Shown: positions 44,909-54,829 of the stretch, one piece after another
Numbering within the stretch: the stretch's first letter is position 1
Layout of the letters: every line of letters starts with the position of its first letter
Assembly (NCBI RefSeq): GCF_003386665.1
Contig: NZ_QTUB01000001.1
Coordinates: 3,906,001 to 3,970,000 of the forward strand
Direction of reading: 5' to 3'
Length of the DNA stretch: 64,000 nt
Origin: Xenorhabdus cabanillasii
GTDB lineage: Bacteria > Pseudomonadota > Gammaproteobacteria > Enterobacterales > Enterobacteriaceae
Translations under genes and position numbers: made by a program
The notes under the pieces: model-generated
Database searches by the model: none
Told to the model about the DNA's origin: nothing
What the model saw: the letters and a program-made list of their open reading frames with translations, nothing else

Positions 44909-45748
44909 TTATTTTTCATCGATATATCTTTCTATGATTTCCAGAACATCGTTTACATTTTTATTATGGCATTCTTGTTTAATTGATTTTGCTATGTGGT
45001 TATTTGTATAATTAATATAGCTAACGTTCCCATTTATGGTTTCTCTCCATAAATTTATGGACTCTTTATATTCATTGTGTAAGTTTGATTCTTTTTTCCC
45101 CCAAAGATCTGATTTGTTAAATAAAAATAAAGATTGTGGTTTTTTAATATTTATGTCAGAAATAGAACCATTGTATCCTTGTATAAAATTACATAATCCT
45201 TTAATGAAACTATTATTTTTATTTATTCTTCTTTTTTGTATTACGGAGCTGTTATCTCTATCTGAATGATCCAGCATGATTATTATAACGTCAGCTATTT
45301 GTAATGCTTGATATATTTGAGGTATAGAGTCACCACTCACATCTACAAAAACTACATGTTGATTTATTTTAAGTTTCTTTAACCTTCCTTGTATGTTTTG
45401 CGTCCTCTGCTTAGCAGGGTAATCATTGAATAGTGAGTTTATAAATGCTGTCTTTCCGACTCTAGATAATCCTAAAACAACAACTGTTTTAACATGTTTT
45501 TTCTTCAATTTTTTTATTTCATTGAAGCTATATATTTTTTCTAATTCACTCTGCTTAAACCATATCTTTTTTAATTTTATTACTTTATAAATAAAAATAA
45601 AAGCAAGAATAAGCCATACGAATCGTGATACATAAGGCTCGAAATCAGATATAAATTTAGGCTTAAAACTTCCGAGAACTGTGACAATGGCAAGAAAGCA
45701 CCATAATGAAGGTGATTTCATTGCACCTTTTATATCCAATACAAACAT
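44909..45748 (-). CDS. Membrane-anchored GTPase
   Basis: The 279-aa product has two hydrophobic segments at the N-terminus (about residues 12-28 and 41-57), then a P-loop GTPase domain: G1 GLSRVGKT (93-100), G3 DVSGD (136-140), G4 NKSD (211-214). The domain faces the cytoplasm. It is not one of the housekeeping GTPases I know; dynamin-like length is excluded. It is very AT-rich and lies between the RloC-like gene and an XRE regulator, a defence-island setting. Confidence 0.7.
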   Translation of the reverse strand: MFVLDIKGAMKSPSLWCFLAIVTVLGSFKPKFISDFEPYVSRFVWLILAFIFIYKVIKLKKIWFKQSELEKIYSFNEIKKLKKKHVKTVVVLGLSRVGKTAFINSLFNDYPAKQRTQNIQGRLKKLKINQHVVFVDVSGDSIPQIYQALQIADVIIIMLDHSDRDNSSVIQKRRINKNNSFIKGLCNFIQGYNGSISDINIKKPQSLFLFNKSDLWGKKESNLHNEYKESINLWRETINGNVSYINYTNNHIAKSIKQECHNKNVNDVLEIIERYIDEK

Positions 45749-45772
45749 CTTTTAATTACTCCCTAGAAAAAA

Positions 45773-46168
45773 TTATGCTTTCAGATGTTCATCCAAAAAT
45801 AATATTAGAGTTCTATGTTGTTTATATGATAAGCGAGGCCAGATCTGCTCGAAGCGCTCTTTTAATTCTGTATCTTCCTTAGATATGTGTGAATAAACCT
45901 TAATCTCATTTTTTTCTTCAAAGCAATCTATAAAAAACCAACTAATTGGAGTGTTTAATTCATCACAAATTGCCACAAGATGAGTTATACTAATTCTATT
46001 AGTTCCTCTTTCATATCTGGATAGTTGTTGTTGAGTAGTACCAATCCGTTTAGCTAAATCAGTTGCTGTTATCCCCAGTTCTTTTCGCCTACATTGAATA
46101 CGTTGACCGACCAGTAGATTAGCATCATAAAATTTATAACTATTTGTGTCTGATGATAATTCACTCAT
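45773..46168 (-). CDS. XRE-family transcriptional regulator
   Basis: The product is 131 aa from MSELSSDTNSYKFYDANLLV with GAGG eight bases upstream. The helix-turn-helix is LGITATDLAKRIGTTQQQLS plus RYERGTNRIS. The C-terminal 50 residues are helical (TELKERFEQIWPRLSYKQHR) and may dimerise. It precedes the GTPase gene by 24 bases on the same strand, so the two form an operon, probably autoregulated. In-frame starts further upstream exist but lack a ribosome site. Confidence 0.85.
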   Translation of the reverse strand: MSELSSDTNSYKFYDANLLVGQRIQCRRKELGITATDLAKRIGTTQQQLSRYERGTNRISITHLVAICDELNTPISWFFIDCFEEKNEIKVYSHISKEDTELKERFEQIWPRLSYKQHRTLILFLDEHLKA

Positions 46169-46454
46169 GTATGCCTCAGTAAGATAAACAATAAATATTG
46201 TTTGGATGTTTCTTCTATCAAAATACAGCCTAAGTGAGTATTTATAAATACTAGGCACAAATATGCAATAAAGCCAATGTTTATTCTTAATTTTTTTAGA
46301 GGGGAAGTGTACAACATGAAAATATTAAGTCATTAAATAGTTTCATGCTGCATATTTACACCCTAATTTTCAAGATCAAATCAGAAGCTTTTACTCCATT
46401 AAACTCCAGCACTGGCGTATTTTTAACTATCTTTATAGATGTATCAAAAGTACT

Positions 46455-46970
46455 GCAATGAACAACCCCGCCGCAAGCAGCGGGGTATCTTAAAATAGTG
46501 CCAGTTGATGATCTGAATGCAGTTTGTCATATTCTTTACCTTGATTTTTGACGCACCGTCCAATCATCTGTTCATCGCCGTGCTTGCCGACCGTACTGGC
46601 AAAATAGCCGTCAGTCCAAAACTCGCCTCCCCACAGAGCTTTCTTCACTTGTGGGCAGCGTTTGAATATTTCACGCGCTGTCAGGCTTTTGATGAGTGTA
46701 ACAATTTTAGTCACACTGTACGTAGGCACTGATTGCACGAGAAAATGCACGTGATCTTTGTCCATACCTATTTCTAGAAACTTCACCTGATAGCGAAGTT
46801 CTATATCCAGACACACCGTTTTCAGAATCTCATCAACACTATCATCAAACACTGCTCGCCGATATTTTGCTGGCAAAACGATATGGTACATTAGCACCGT
46901 AACATTATGGCTTTTATGAGTGTATTCGCTCATCCATTTAGTTTACGCCGCAAGCGGCGGGGAATATAAC
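46455..46970 (-). mobile_element. IS200/IS605-family element
   Basis: A single tnpA gene is flanked by imperfect palindromes CCCCGCCGCAAGCAGCGGGG (46,466-46,485) and CGCCGCAAGCGGCGGGG (46,946-46,962). IS200-type elements use such subterminal hairpins, not inverted repeats, for single-strand transposition. Exact ends could not be fixed. There is no tnpB/iscB gene. Confidence 0.82.
46490..46933 (-). CDS. tnpA: IS200-family transposase TnpA (Y1 HUH)
   Basis: The 147-aa product has the HUH motif in MDKDHVHFLVQ and the catalytic Tyr region TDGYFASTVGKHG, with RRAVFDDSVDEILKTVCLDI before them. It is full length for the family and appears intact. It cuts and joins single-stranded DNA at the palindromic ends. 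Confidence 0.93.
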   Translation of the reverse strand: MSEYTHKSHNVTVLMYHIVLPAKYRRAVFDDSVDEILKTVCLDIELRYQVKFLEIGMDKDHVHFLVQSVPTYSVTKIVTLIKSLTAREIFKRCPQVKKALWGGEFWTDGYFASTVGKHGDEQMIGRCVKNQGKEYDKLHSDHQLALF

Positions 46971-47437
46971 CCTTAGAGATTTAATGGGCAAGATGTAGCG
47001 GTATTTACTGGGTGTACCAGGCACAAGAAAATAAGAATGATTAAAAAAAATAACGAAAAAAAAGAAACCTCTATTGATATTCTTAGTTTGATTTAAAATG
47101 ACAGACATGTGATTTTATTGTGATAGTAGATTTAAAACGGATATATTGTGATAATATTTCCCTAATTGTTAGTATTGATAACAGGGTGATGTTTGAGTCA
47201 ATACAGTTTTTTGATCTGGGCATTGAATTTGTCGGATTTGTGGTTAGTTTTCTCCTCTCTTAGTATGTGCATTTCAAATTGATGAGCGCTGGGTATGTTA
47301 GCTGTGAAGGAAAAGGAACTTTGTCACTAAGTCTATAAAACATACTTAGTGACTAATTTTGATGCCCCCGTCACTACTTGCTTCTTTAAATTGAGAAAAT
47401 GATAGTTAACACTCTCATTTCTTTTAAACGAACAGTA
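46971..47437. other. Intergenic region with a 10-bp inverted repeat
   Basis: No gene seen. GTCACTAAGT (47,323-47,332) and its complement (47,344-47,353) form a hairpin with an 11-base loop followed by TAATTTTG; it may terminate transcription or be an operator. Confidence 0.45.
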
Positions 47438-47710
47438 CTAGGGGTGTTCTTGTGGTTTATTACGAACTTTACGCTCAATAGGCTGACCATCATATGAATC
47501 AAAATAACGGCTAGGCCAGATTTCTGAAGGATGTATGCCAAGATAATTTGCAATAATCCATTCACCTTTCGGCCAAGGCCTGCTGAGAGTATTGGCTAAT
47601 GTAGAAGAACTTAATCCGGCTTCACGGGAGACTGCTGCTAAGGTAGTACCACGCTTACGTAATGCAGCAATTATATCGGCCTGATGCCAGTCTTTTTTAA
47701 TATCAGTCAT
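47438..47710 (-). CDS. Ner/Nlp-like DNA-binding regulator
   Basis: The product is 90 aa from MTDIKKDWHQADIIAALRKR. It has the Ner (phage Mu)/Nlp pattern: GTTLAAVSREAGLSSSTLAN (helix-turn-helix), TLSRPWPKGEWIIANYLGIH and PSEIWPSRYF. Ner proteins turn down early phage transcription. The IS3-family copy 2 ends 8 bases upstream of the start codon, so the native promoter is gone; an IS-derived promoter would be needed. Confidence 0.85.
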   Translation of the reverse strand: MTDIKKDWHQADIIAALRKRGTTLAAVSREAGLSSSTLANTLSRPWPKGEWIIANYLGIHPSEIWPSRYFDSYDGQPIERKVRNKPQEHP

Positions 47711-47757
47711 TCCTGCTTGAAGTGGCATACTAATTTTGGTCACTGTAATAGAGGTGA

Positions 47758-48090
<333 letters not shown>

Positions 48091-48104
48091 TCGAGCAATT
48101 CAGA

Positions 48105-48954
<850 letters not shown>

Positions 48955-48962
48955 CCACTTCA

Positions 48963-49253
48963 ATTTCGCATCGGGGATGACCGCCATAATGCTAAAAGCT
49001 GTGCCCCTCGTGTTCGCTCCGTGAAAGGTTATGCTGTTCGCTGTGGTCACATCAGCACGATAACGCAGCCAGATACGCACGGTGGCTTCTGAGAACACTG
49101 CGCCGGATGCCACCAGCTCCCGCCCGCTAATGGCTTTAACTTCTCCCAGACGGTGGCAACATCCACCCAGTTATTAATGACACCGCCAAACGAATCACGC
49201 GTACTTTCATTTTTACGAAGGGTTATCCGATGCCGTAATCTGCCTGCTCTCAT
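48963..49253 (-). pseudogene. Phage head-tail adaptor, frameshifted and cut by the IS
   Basis: The start MRAGRLRHRITLRKNESTRD is typical of SPP1 gp16/HK97 gp7-type head-tail adaptors and its ATGA overlaps the portal stop codon. After VWEKLKP the family motif SGRELVASGAVFSEATVRIW appears in the next frame, so there is a one-base frameshift near 49,130-49,140. The second part runs MAVIPDAKLK into the IS at 48,962. It is the distal gene of the satellite head operon. Confidence 0.82.
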
Positions 49254-50467
49254 GCCTTGTTCTCCATTCGTTTTTTCACTTCGACCGTTTGCTTCCATGC
49301 CTGGCTAAATTCATCACCGCCCTCACGGGGCGATAATCCCTCGCGCTCGCGGGCTTCATTCGGTGACATAACACCGGATTTAATGGCAGTTTCATAGCTC
49401 TGGAAACGTTCTTTCGGATTGGTACGCAGCAAGTCGGCAGTATCAAACTCCACCTGATAGCGAATTCCCCGTTTCGGTGAGGTCATCAGCAAAGCCGATT
49501 TGATTTGCTGTTCAAAGTTGGCAAGCCACGGGCGCATAGTGATAGTCAGAAAGGCGCGTGATGCCTCGCTAAAGTTGCTGTAGGTACTGTTCGAATACTC
49601 TTGCAGAAAGATCGGGCTGACATTGAACATACGGGCAATATCATCAATGGTGAAGCGACGGGAGGCCAGCCACTCGGCATCTTGGTTACTCATGCCTAAC
49701 TGCTGGTATTCCATCCCACCTTCAAGGATCGGCGTTTTTCCGGCATTACGCGCACCTTTATAACGTTCGAGGGCTTCCAGTGCCTTACTTCCCTTGATTC
49801 CATCCAACCAGTCAGCGGCTTTAATCACTCCCGCCGCCATCATGCCGTCTTTCATAATGCTTGCGCCGTGGCGTTGTTGTGCCAGTCCCAAGCCCAGAGT
49901 TTCACGGCAAACGGTGACGGGTGAGCACCCAAGAAAACCATCTTCGGTGGCATAGCGCAAATGCAGAATTTCTTCCTGTAGATAAGTTTTGACCTTGCCG
50001 CTATAAGGCTCAGTGAGAGTGTAGGCGAACCGGTGATCGGATAGCCGCTGCGGGACAATTGCCGATGGCGGGTAAGGGTGCAAGGATTGGGGCTGACCAT
50101 CCCGTCCCCAGACAATCACCGCATACGCATTGCCATTCAGCAAGCAATGACGCATCAGCGTTCGCTTGAATTGATACGGCGTCTGACAATCATTCGGGCA
50201 TTCATTCAGCAAGTAATCCACGGGGTGATCGCTCAACCATTCGCGGGATTCTTTGCCGTTCTGGTGCGCAACCCGATAGAGATAGCAAGGCATGGAGGCC
50301 ACCGCTTCACTAATCACCGTCACGGCATTCATCACCGCCGGTAAACCCTCTGCTGTAGACGGGGAAACATGTTCACCTGATTTGGTGTTAGAGATGCCTG
50401 CCAGAGAAAGAAACTCATCCAGCGTCATACTGCGGGTTTCAGGGGCTTTACGCTTAAACGGCCACAT
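49250..50467 (-). CDS. HK97-type portal protein
   Basis: The 405-aa product is an HK97 gp3-like portal: start MWPFKRKAPETRSMTLDEFL, then PAVMNAVTVISEAVASMPCY, LMRHCLLNGNAYAVIVWGRD and FSEASRAFLTITMRPWLANF. The dodecamer forms the DNA entry vertex. Length is normal. It lies between protease and adaptor genes, separated from the protease by two bases. Confidence 0.93.
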   Translation of the reverse strand: MWPFKRKAPETRSMTLDEFLSLAGISNTKSGEHVSPSTAEGLPAVMNAVTVISEAVASMPCYLYRVAHQNGKESREWLSDHPVDYLLNECPNDCQTPYQFKRTLMRHCLLNGNAYAVIVWGRDGQPQSLHPYPPSAIVPQRLSDHRFAYTLTEPYSGKVKTYLQEEILHLRYATEDGFLGCSPVTVCRETLGLGLAQQRHGASIMKDGMMAAGVIKAADWLDGIKGSKALEALERYKGARNAGKTPILEGGMEYQQLGMSNQDAEWLASRRFTIDDIARMFNVSPIFLQEYSNSTYSNFSEASRAFLTITMRPWLANFEQQIKSALLMTSPKRGIRYQVEFDTADLLRTNPKERFQSYETAIKSGVMSPNEAREREGLSPREGGDEFSQAWKQTVEVKKRMENKA

Positions 50468-50469
50468 AG

Positions 50470-51015
50470 TTACACCTCGGACAGTTGCAGCCAGTAATGA
50501 CGCAAATCGGCATCACGGGGTTTAGCGGCATTCAGTGAACGCCTGGCAATCTCTACCCCACTTTCAGGGTAGGCGGGTAAGCTGGTGATGGTGATTTTCC
50601 GTAATTCGGCCTCTAAGACGGTTCTGACGTAAGGTTCCTGACCCACATCCCACTGATCCTTCAATGCTCTGAACCCGAAGGACATTCCAGAGATATCACC
50701 CCGTTCAACCAGCGTTAACACATCGCGCCCTAATTGGGTATCCGGCGGGGTTAGTTCGAAGCGTAGTCCGATAGTATCTTCGCTAAGTTGCAATGTACCG
50801 GAGGTGGTACGGCCTAACAGGTTCATATGATCATGTTCATACAATGCCCGAACATCAGTATTTGCCGTCAAGCTGGCACGAAAGGCATTCGGGGCGAATT
50901 GTTCAACAAATTCATCCCATAGGATTTGGGATCGGCTGTTCCACTTAATCACATAGCCGGTCAGTTTTTTATCACTGGCAGACAGTGAGGCCGTTCTTAA
51001 TTCAATCTCATTCAT
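50470..51015 (-). CDS. HK97-family prohead protease (S78)
   Basis: The 181-aa product has the S78 protease pattern: GYVIKWNSRSQILWDEFVEQ, catalytic His in ALYEHDHMNLLGRT (about residue 60) and Ser in GDISGMSFGFRA (about residue 113). It cleaves the delta domain of the capsid protein during maturation. It is encoded after the capsid gene, an order seen in satellite head operons and some phages but the reverse of HK97 itself. Confidence 0.93.
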   Translation of the reverse strand: MNEIELRTASLSASDKKLTGYVIKWNSRSQILWDEFVEQFAPNAFRASLTANTDVRALYEHDHMNLLGRTTSGTLQLSEDTIGLRFELTPPDTQLGRDVLTLVERGDISGMSFGFRALKDQWDVGQEPYVRTVLEAELRKITITSLPAYPESGVEIARRSLNAAKPRDADLRHYWLQLSEV

Positions 51016-51060
51016 TCGAAAGACTCCAGGACTACGAAGGGGGCGCAGTGCCCCTTGTCG

Positions 51061-52215
51061 TTAACCCGCTTTAGTGCCTTTGATTTCCAGCACTTTGATG
51101 GCGTTGGAATCCACCAGCCCGCCGCCCAAGTACTTATCAGTGTGAACCTTATAAAACCCCGGTTCGGTGATATTGTCAGGACGGGTACGGGTGCCTGTTT
51201 CGTGATCAACGATGAAATAACCGCGTTTGAAGTCCCCCAGACCGATCACACCTTCCGGCATAAATTCAAGATAGTGGACAGGCAAGCCCAGCAGCATATC
51301 CGGATCACCCGCCTGTAAACGTTCCCGACAGATATAATCACCATTGCCGTTTTTCAGTTTTTGCACCTGAGCGGCTGTGCCGGAGTTCATCACCCAGACT
51401 GCATTTTTGCGGTATTTGTTCATGAGTAAGAATTTCAGGTCAATCAGGCTATCGGCGGAAAGCGTATCGGCTTCCAGCTTCTGTAGTGTGCCAAATGCGC
51501 GAATTTTGTCGGCTTGAGTATCACGGGGATAAGACAGAAAGCCTTTTGCTTTTTTACTGCCGTCACCGCTCACGAGATCCGTTTCTTCGGTATCAACGAA
51601 TGTGTCGGCAATTTCGGAAGTCAGCCAACCTAAGATATCTACATCGCTAAAATCGATAATCTCTTGGGTAGTTCTGGGATAAGCATAGATAGGGAACAGC
51701 TTGATGCTGACTTCTTCCATCTTCGGCATTGTGGTTTCATTGCGGGCCTTGCCTTCTTCCCCGTGGGCGACGGCTGCACCACCGACCGAAACCAACTGCT
51801 TATATTCGTTGCTGCGTGTGGTTTTCACCGTACAAATCCGACGCATGACTGACTCATCAGTCAGTTGTTGCATGATTTGTTTGTTCAGTTCGGGAATAAC
51901 GGTATAGCCACCCTCTGACGGAACACTCGTGGATAAAGCGCGGGTTTCGCCAGTCAGAACATAGTGGCGCAATTCGTCATTACTGAGTTTTTTACTGGTG
52001 GGATGGTTTTTTGCCTGACTACGTTCTTCATCAGCCAAAGCTTCATAACGGGCAATTTCAGTATTCAGTATGTCGGACTGGCTGCGTAGTTCGTCGAACT
52101 GTTTAGCTTCATCGGTATTCAGTGAGCGTTTTTCGTCTTCCGCTTTGGTGAGCAGTGAACGCATTTGCTGGGTTAAATCGGATTTTTGTTGACATAATTC
52201 GAGAAGTTTTTTCAT
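51061..52215 (-). CDS. HK97-fold major capsid protein
   Basis: The 384-aa product has an N-terminal scaffold-like delta domain (coiled coil, residues about 1-75), then the start of the mature shell around ALSTSVPSEGGYTVIPELNK, the E-loop (KMEEVSIKLFPIYAYPRTTQ) and the P/A domains (GLPVHYLEFMPEGVIGLGDF). It differs from the DUF2184-like capsid of the tail prophage, so the window holds capsid genes from two unrelated viruses. It is the first gene of the island head operon. Confidence 0.93.
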   Translation of the reverse strand: MKKLLELCQQKSDLTQQMRSLLTKAEDEKRSLNTDEAKQFDELRSQSDILNTEIARYEALADEERSQAKNHPTSKKLSNDELRHYVLTGETRALSTSVPSEGGYTVIPELNKQIMQQLTDESVMRRICTVKTTRSNEYKQLVSVGGAAVAHGEEGKARNETTMPKMEEVSIKLFPIYAYPRTTQEIIDFSDVDILGWLTSEIADTFVDTEETDLVSGDGSKKAKGFLSYPRDTQADKIRAFGTLQKLEADTLSADSLIDLKFLLMNKYRKNAVWVMNSGTAAQVQKLKNGNGDYICRERLQAGDPDMLLGLPVHYLEFMPEGVIGLGDFKRGYFIVDHETGTRTRPDNITEPGFYKVHTDKYLGGGLVDSNAIKVLEIKGTKAG

Positions 52216-52553
52216 AGTGTTTCATATAAAATATGTTGGGTTAAATTAGTTCTAATTTTTAACACCATGAAAAATAATATGAAGTTATCTATTTATGATG
52301 AGTGATTACACAAAATCAGAAACAGCTCTAAACAAAGGCCTATTATTTTGTGTAATCTGACAGCCTGCTTTGTGCTGTTAATTTACGGTGAACAGGTCAC
52401 CTTTTATCATCCTTAACTTAAAGGTTAGATTAGCAGCACCAATCAAAAAACGTACATTTTGCGCAACAAATAATTGATTAAATAGTGTAATGTGTATTTA
52501 CTTTTGATGTCGAAGTTTACCATTCGGTTTGTATGAATAGTTAAGGAGTCCCC
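52216..52553. promoter_or_regulatory. Divergent regulatory region between capsid and HEPN genes
   Basis: A 13-bp inverted repeat GATTACACAAAAT/ATTTTGTGTAATC (52,304-52,316 with 52,345-52,357) lies about 90 bases upstream of the capsid gene. Divergent promoters of the head operon and the HEPN gene must be here. The repeat could be an operator or the late promoter activator site; P2-type Ogr sites are palindromic and sit at a similar distance, but the sequence match is not clear. Confidence 0.5.
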
Positions 52554-54299
52554 TTGTTAATGGTAAAAGATGAACTTGACGAGTTCAGTAAGCTTGCGGA
52601 TCAATACATCATCACAGGTGATCACGCTTCTTTAGCTACATTAGTCGAGAGTTTTACAGAACAGGATTTCACTTTTTCTCACCCCTTGTATGAGGCGCAT
52701 TATCTTTACTGCTTAGGAAATTGCTATTCTGAACTCTATGAAACTCGTAAAACAGAGTGGTATTCAGATGATTTGATGAAATCTGTCATCTTCTACAGAA
52801 AAGCTTTACATGCGCTCCCTAAAGCAGATTGGAGAGAACACGAAAATAATATTCATGCGCATAATAATCTTAGATCTATGATTGAGACAAATTTAGCTAA
52901 TCGCCTTTCATCACAAGGTAGAGTACTATGTTGCATTCTGCACTATGATAACGCTATTTCTATAGATAATAATCCTGTAGCCATTATATCCAAAGCTAAT
53001 AATGAATTATTCCTTGGCCATTCGCTTTATGACAACGGGCATTCAGAATATCATTACTTTATTGCTTATGAACTTGTAAGAAAAGGAATTGAAAATATCA
53101 AGAGACTATATCCTGAGCAAAGAACGTCACTTGAGGAAGGAGGTCGATTATTCAACTTTAAAAAATGGTTCGAGGAGCTTTTTGAAACATCAGCTTTCGA
53201 TTATTTCAAAGAGTATACTGGAAAGTTTACATCAAAAAAACAGAAAAACTATTTAGAATGGTGCGCTAAAAACAGACTCTTTCTTAATGATTTGAATGAT
53301 GTTTGTGAGTACCAGAACACTTATGAGGATGTTTTTGCATTACCATCATTTATTCAATCAATTAATAATTCTCTTACCATGCATGAAGAACTATCCTATC
53401 ACGGTAATTATGATGAATTAAAAAATGATTATTGCTATGCTCGGTACTTAATATATTCTTCAAAAAATATACCGGATGATGCCACTCATATATTCAACTC
53501 AACATATCAACACGTTGAAGATATGACTTACTCAATTAATAATTTGAAGATTGCTCAGTATAAATCAGCATTTAGAACAGTATATTCACTTTTTGATAAA
53601 ATAGCATATTTAATTAATCGTTTTTTTGATTTAAATGATCTAAAACATGACAAAAAAATCAGTATAGATAATTTATTCCGTGATTTCACAGGTAAGAATA
53701 ACGAATGGAAGCCCCATAAAAAACTGAAGGATAGCGATAATCATTTTATTCACGCATTATTCTATATATTAAAAGATATCCGCAAAGTTGGTAACTCCGA
53801 TTCAGTAACAAAATGGTTAGATCCAAATGCAGTGGCATTTGCAGAAATTAGAAATGCTATGGAACATCGTTCATTAAAAATAGTTGATGATTTTGGCTAT
53901 GAACTCGCAACATCACATTATACTTACAATGATGAACAGTTTAGAAAATTGCAAGAAGAAGTTAATACGATACCTTATGAAATTAGAGAGATTGAATTAA
54001 AGCTTAAAAAAGCCAAGGAAGATAATAATTCTCATTTACCCCAGCAACTTAAAGAACAAATTAATAAGCTAAGCTCAAGACTTACAGACCTAAAATCAAA
54101 GATCTATGAAAAAGAAAAACTATCCTCTCACTCTCTTTTAATACCAATAAGCCAATTTGAATCAAGAATTATGCAACTCATTGGCTTAGCTCGAAACTCA
54201 ATAATTTATTTATCATTAGCTATCCATTTTGAAGAGCGCAAGCGTCCAAAAGATGGTATCTACATGCCAAGAAAAGTACCACTAAAGCAAAGTTTGTGA
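52554..54299 (+). CDS. LA2681-like HEPN protein, probable antiphage RNase
   Basis: The 581-aa product has an N-terminal TPR-like helical region (about residues 45-175: HYLYCLGNCYSELYETRKTE, RVLCCILHYDNAISIDNNPV), a middle helical part and a C-terminal HEPN domain with the RNase motif R-X4-H: AEIRNAMEHRSL (R433-H438). A coiled coil follows (about 465-520). This layout matches LA2681-family HEPN proteins, a group tied to defence. Start: TTG 52,554 with AGGAG six bases upstream, or ATG 52,560. It is AT-rich and divergent from the head operon: cargo of the satellite. Confidence 0.78.
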   Translation: MLMVKDELDEFSKLADQYIITGDHASLATLVESFTEQDFTFSHPLYEAHYLYCLGNCYSELYETRKTEWYSDDLMKSVIFYRKALHALPKADWREHENNIHAHNNLRSMIETNLANRLSSQGRVLCCILHYDNAISIDNNPVAIISKANNELFLGHSLYDNGHSEYHYFIAYELVRKGIENIKRLYPEQRTSLEEGGRLFNFKKWFEELFETSAFDYFKEYTGKFTSKKQKNYLEWCAKNRLFLNDLNDVCEYQNTYEDVFALPSFIQSINNSLTMHEELSYHGNYDELKNDYCYARYLIYSSKNIPDDATHIFNSTYQHVEDMTYSINNLKIAQYKSAFRTVYSLFDKIAYLINRFFDLNDLKHDKKISIDNLFRDFTGKNNEWKPHKKLKDSDNHFIHALFYILKDIRKVGNSDSVTKWLDPNAVAFAEIRNAMEHRSLKIVDDFGYELATSHYTYNDEQFRKLQEEVNTIPYEIREIELKLKKAKEDNNSHLPQQLKEQINKLSSRLTDLKSKIYEKEKLSSHSLLIPISQFESRIMQLIGLARNSIIYLSLAIHFEERKRPKDGIYMPRKVPLKQSL

Positions 54300-54829
54300 T
54301 TGTTCCAAGAGCATTTATAATGCCAAGGTGAAACTGATTATAAATGGGGCATTAATGCCCCTAACTTGCTTCCTGCAAATTAGCATACCACAAAGTTATG
54401 TCCGCTCTTCGCTCATAATCGCCCAAGTACCTTCCTGTAGAGGGTACAAAACCAGAAGCGAACGTTCTCTACTATATATTTACTTTATTTACATCCTTTT
54501 CTGTCTGGGCGTACTGCCAGATCAAGTGATAACTAATACAACGAAGATTCTTAGATAAATGCTTCTGTTTCCTACCCCCCTGAAAATCTTTTTCACCCTC
54601 TCAGTTATACACCCTCTACACAATCCCCTGAAAGCCTTGCTACATCTCGGTTTGATGCAATTAATATGATATTCACTGACTGTATCATCTGTTCACCCAT
54701 TTTTTAGATTAATGAAGAAAATGTAGAGTTGATGTATAGCTAAAAAATAACTATACATCGATTATTTTCTTTTAAATACAGTTAGATATTTGAATTGGTG
54801 TATGGAGTGCAGACTTAAAGCCAAAAGTT
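54300..54829. other. Intergenic region between HEPN and primase genes
   Basis: The 530 bases separate two convergent genes. A 9-bp hairpin GATGTATAG/CTATACATC lies at 54,731-54,759, followed by ATTATTTTCTTTT. Repeats of the type (a/t)CACCCTCT occur twice near 54,593-54,616 and could be iterons of a replication region, as P4-type primases need a nearby cis site; this is weak. Confidence 0.4.
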
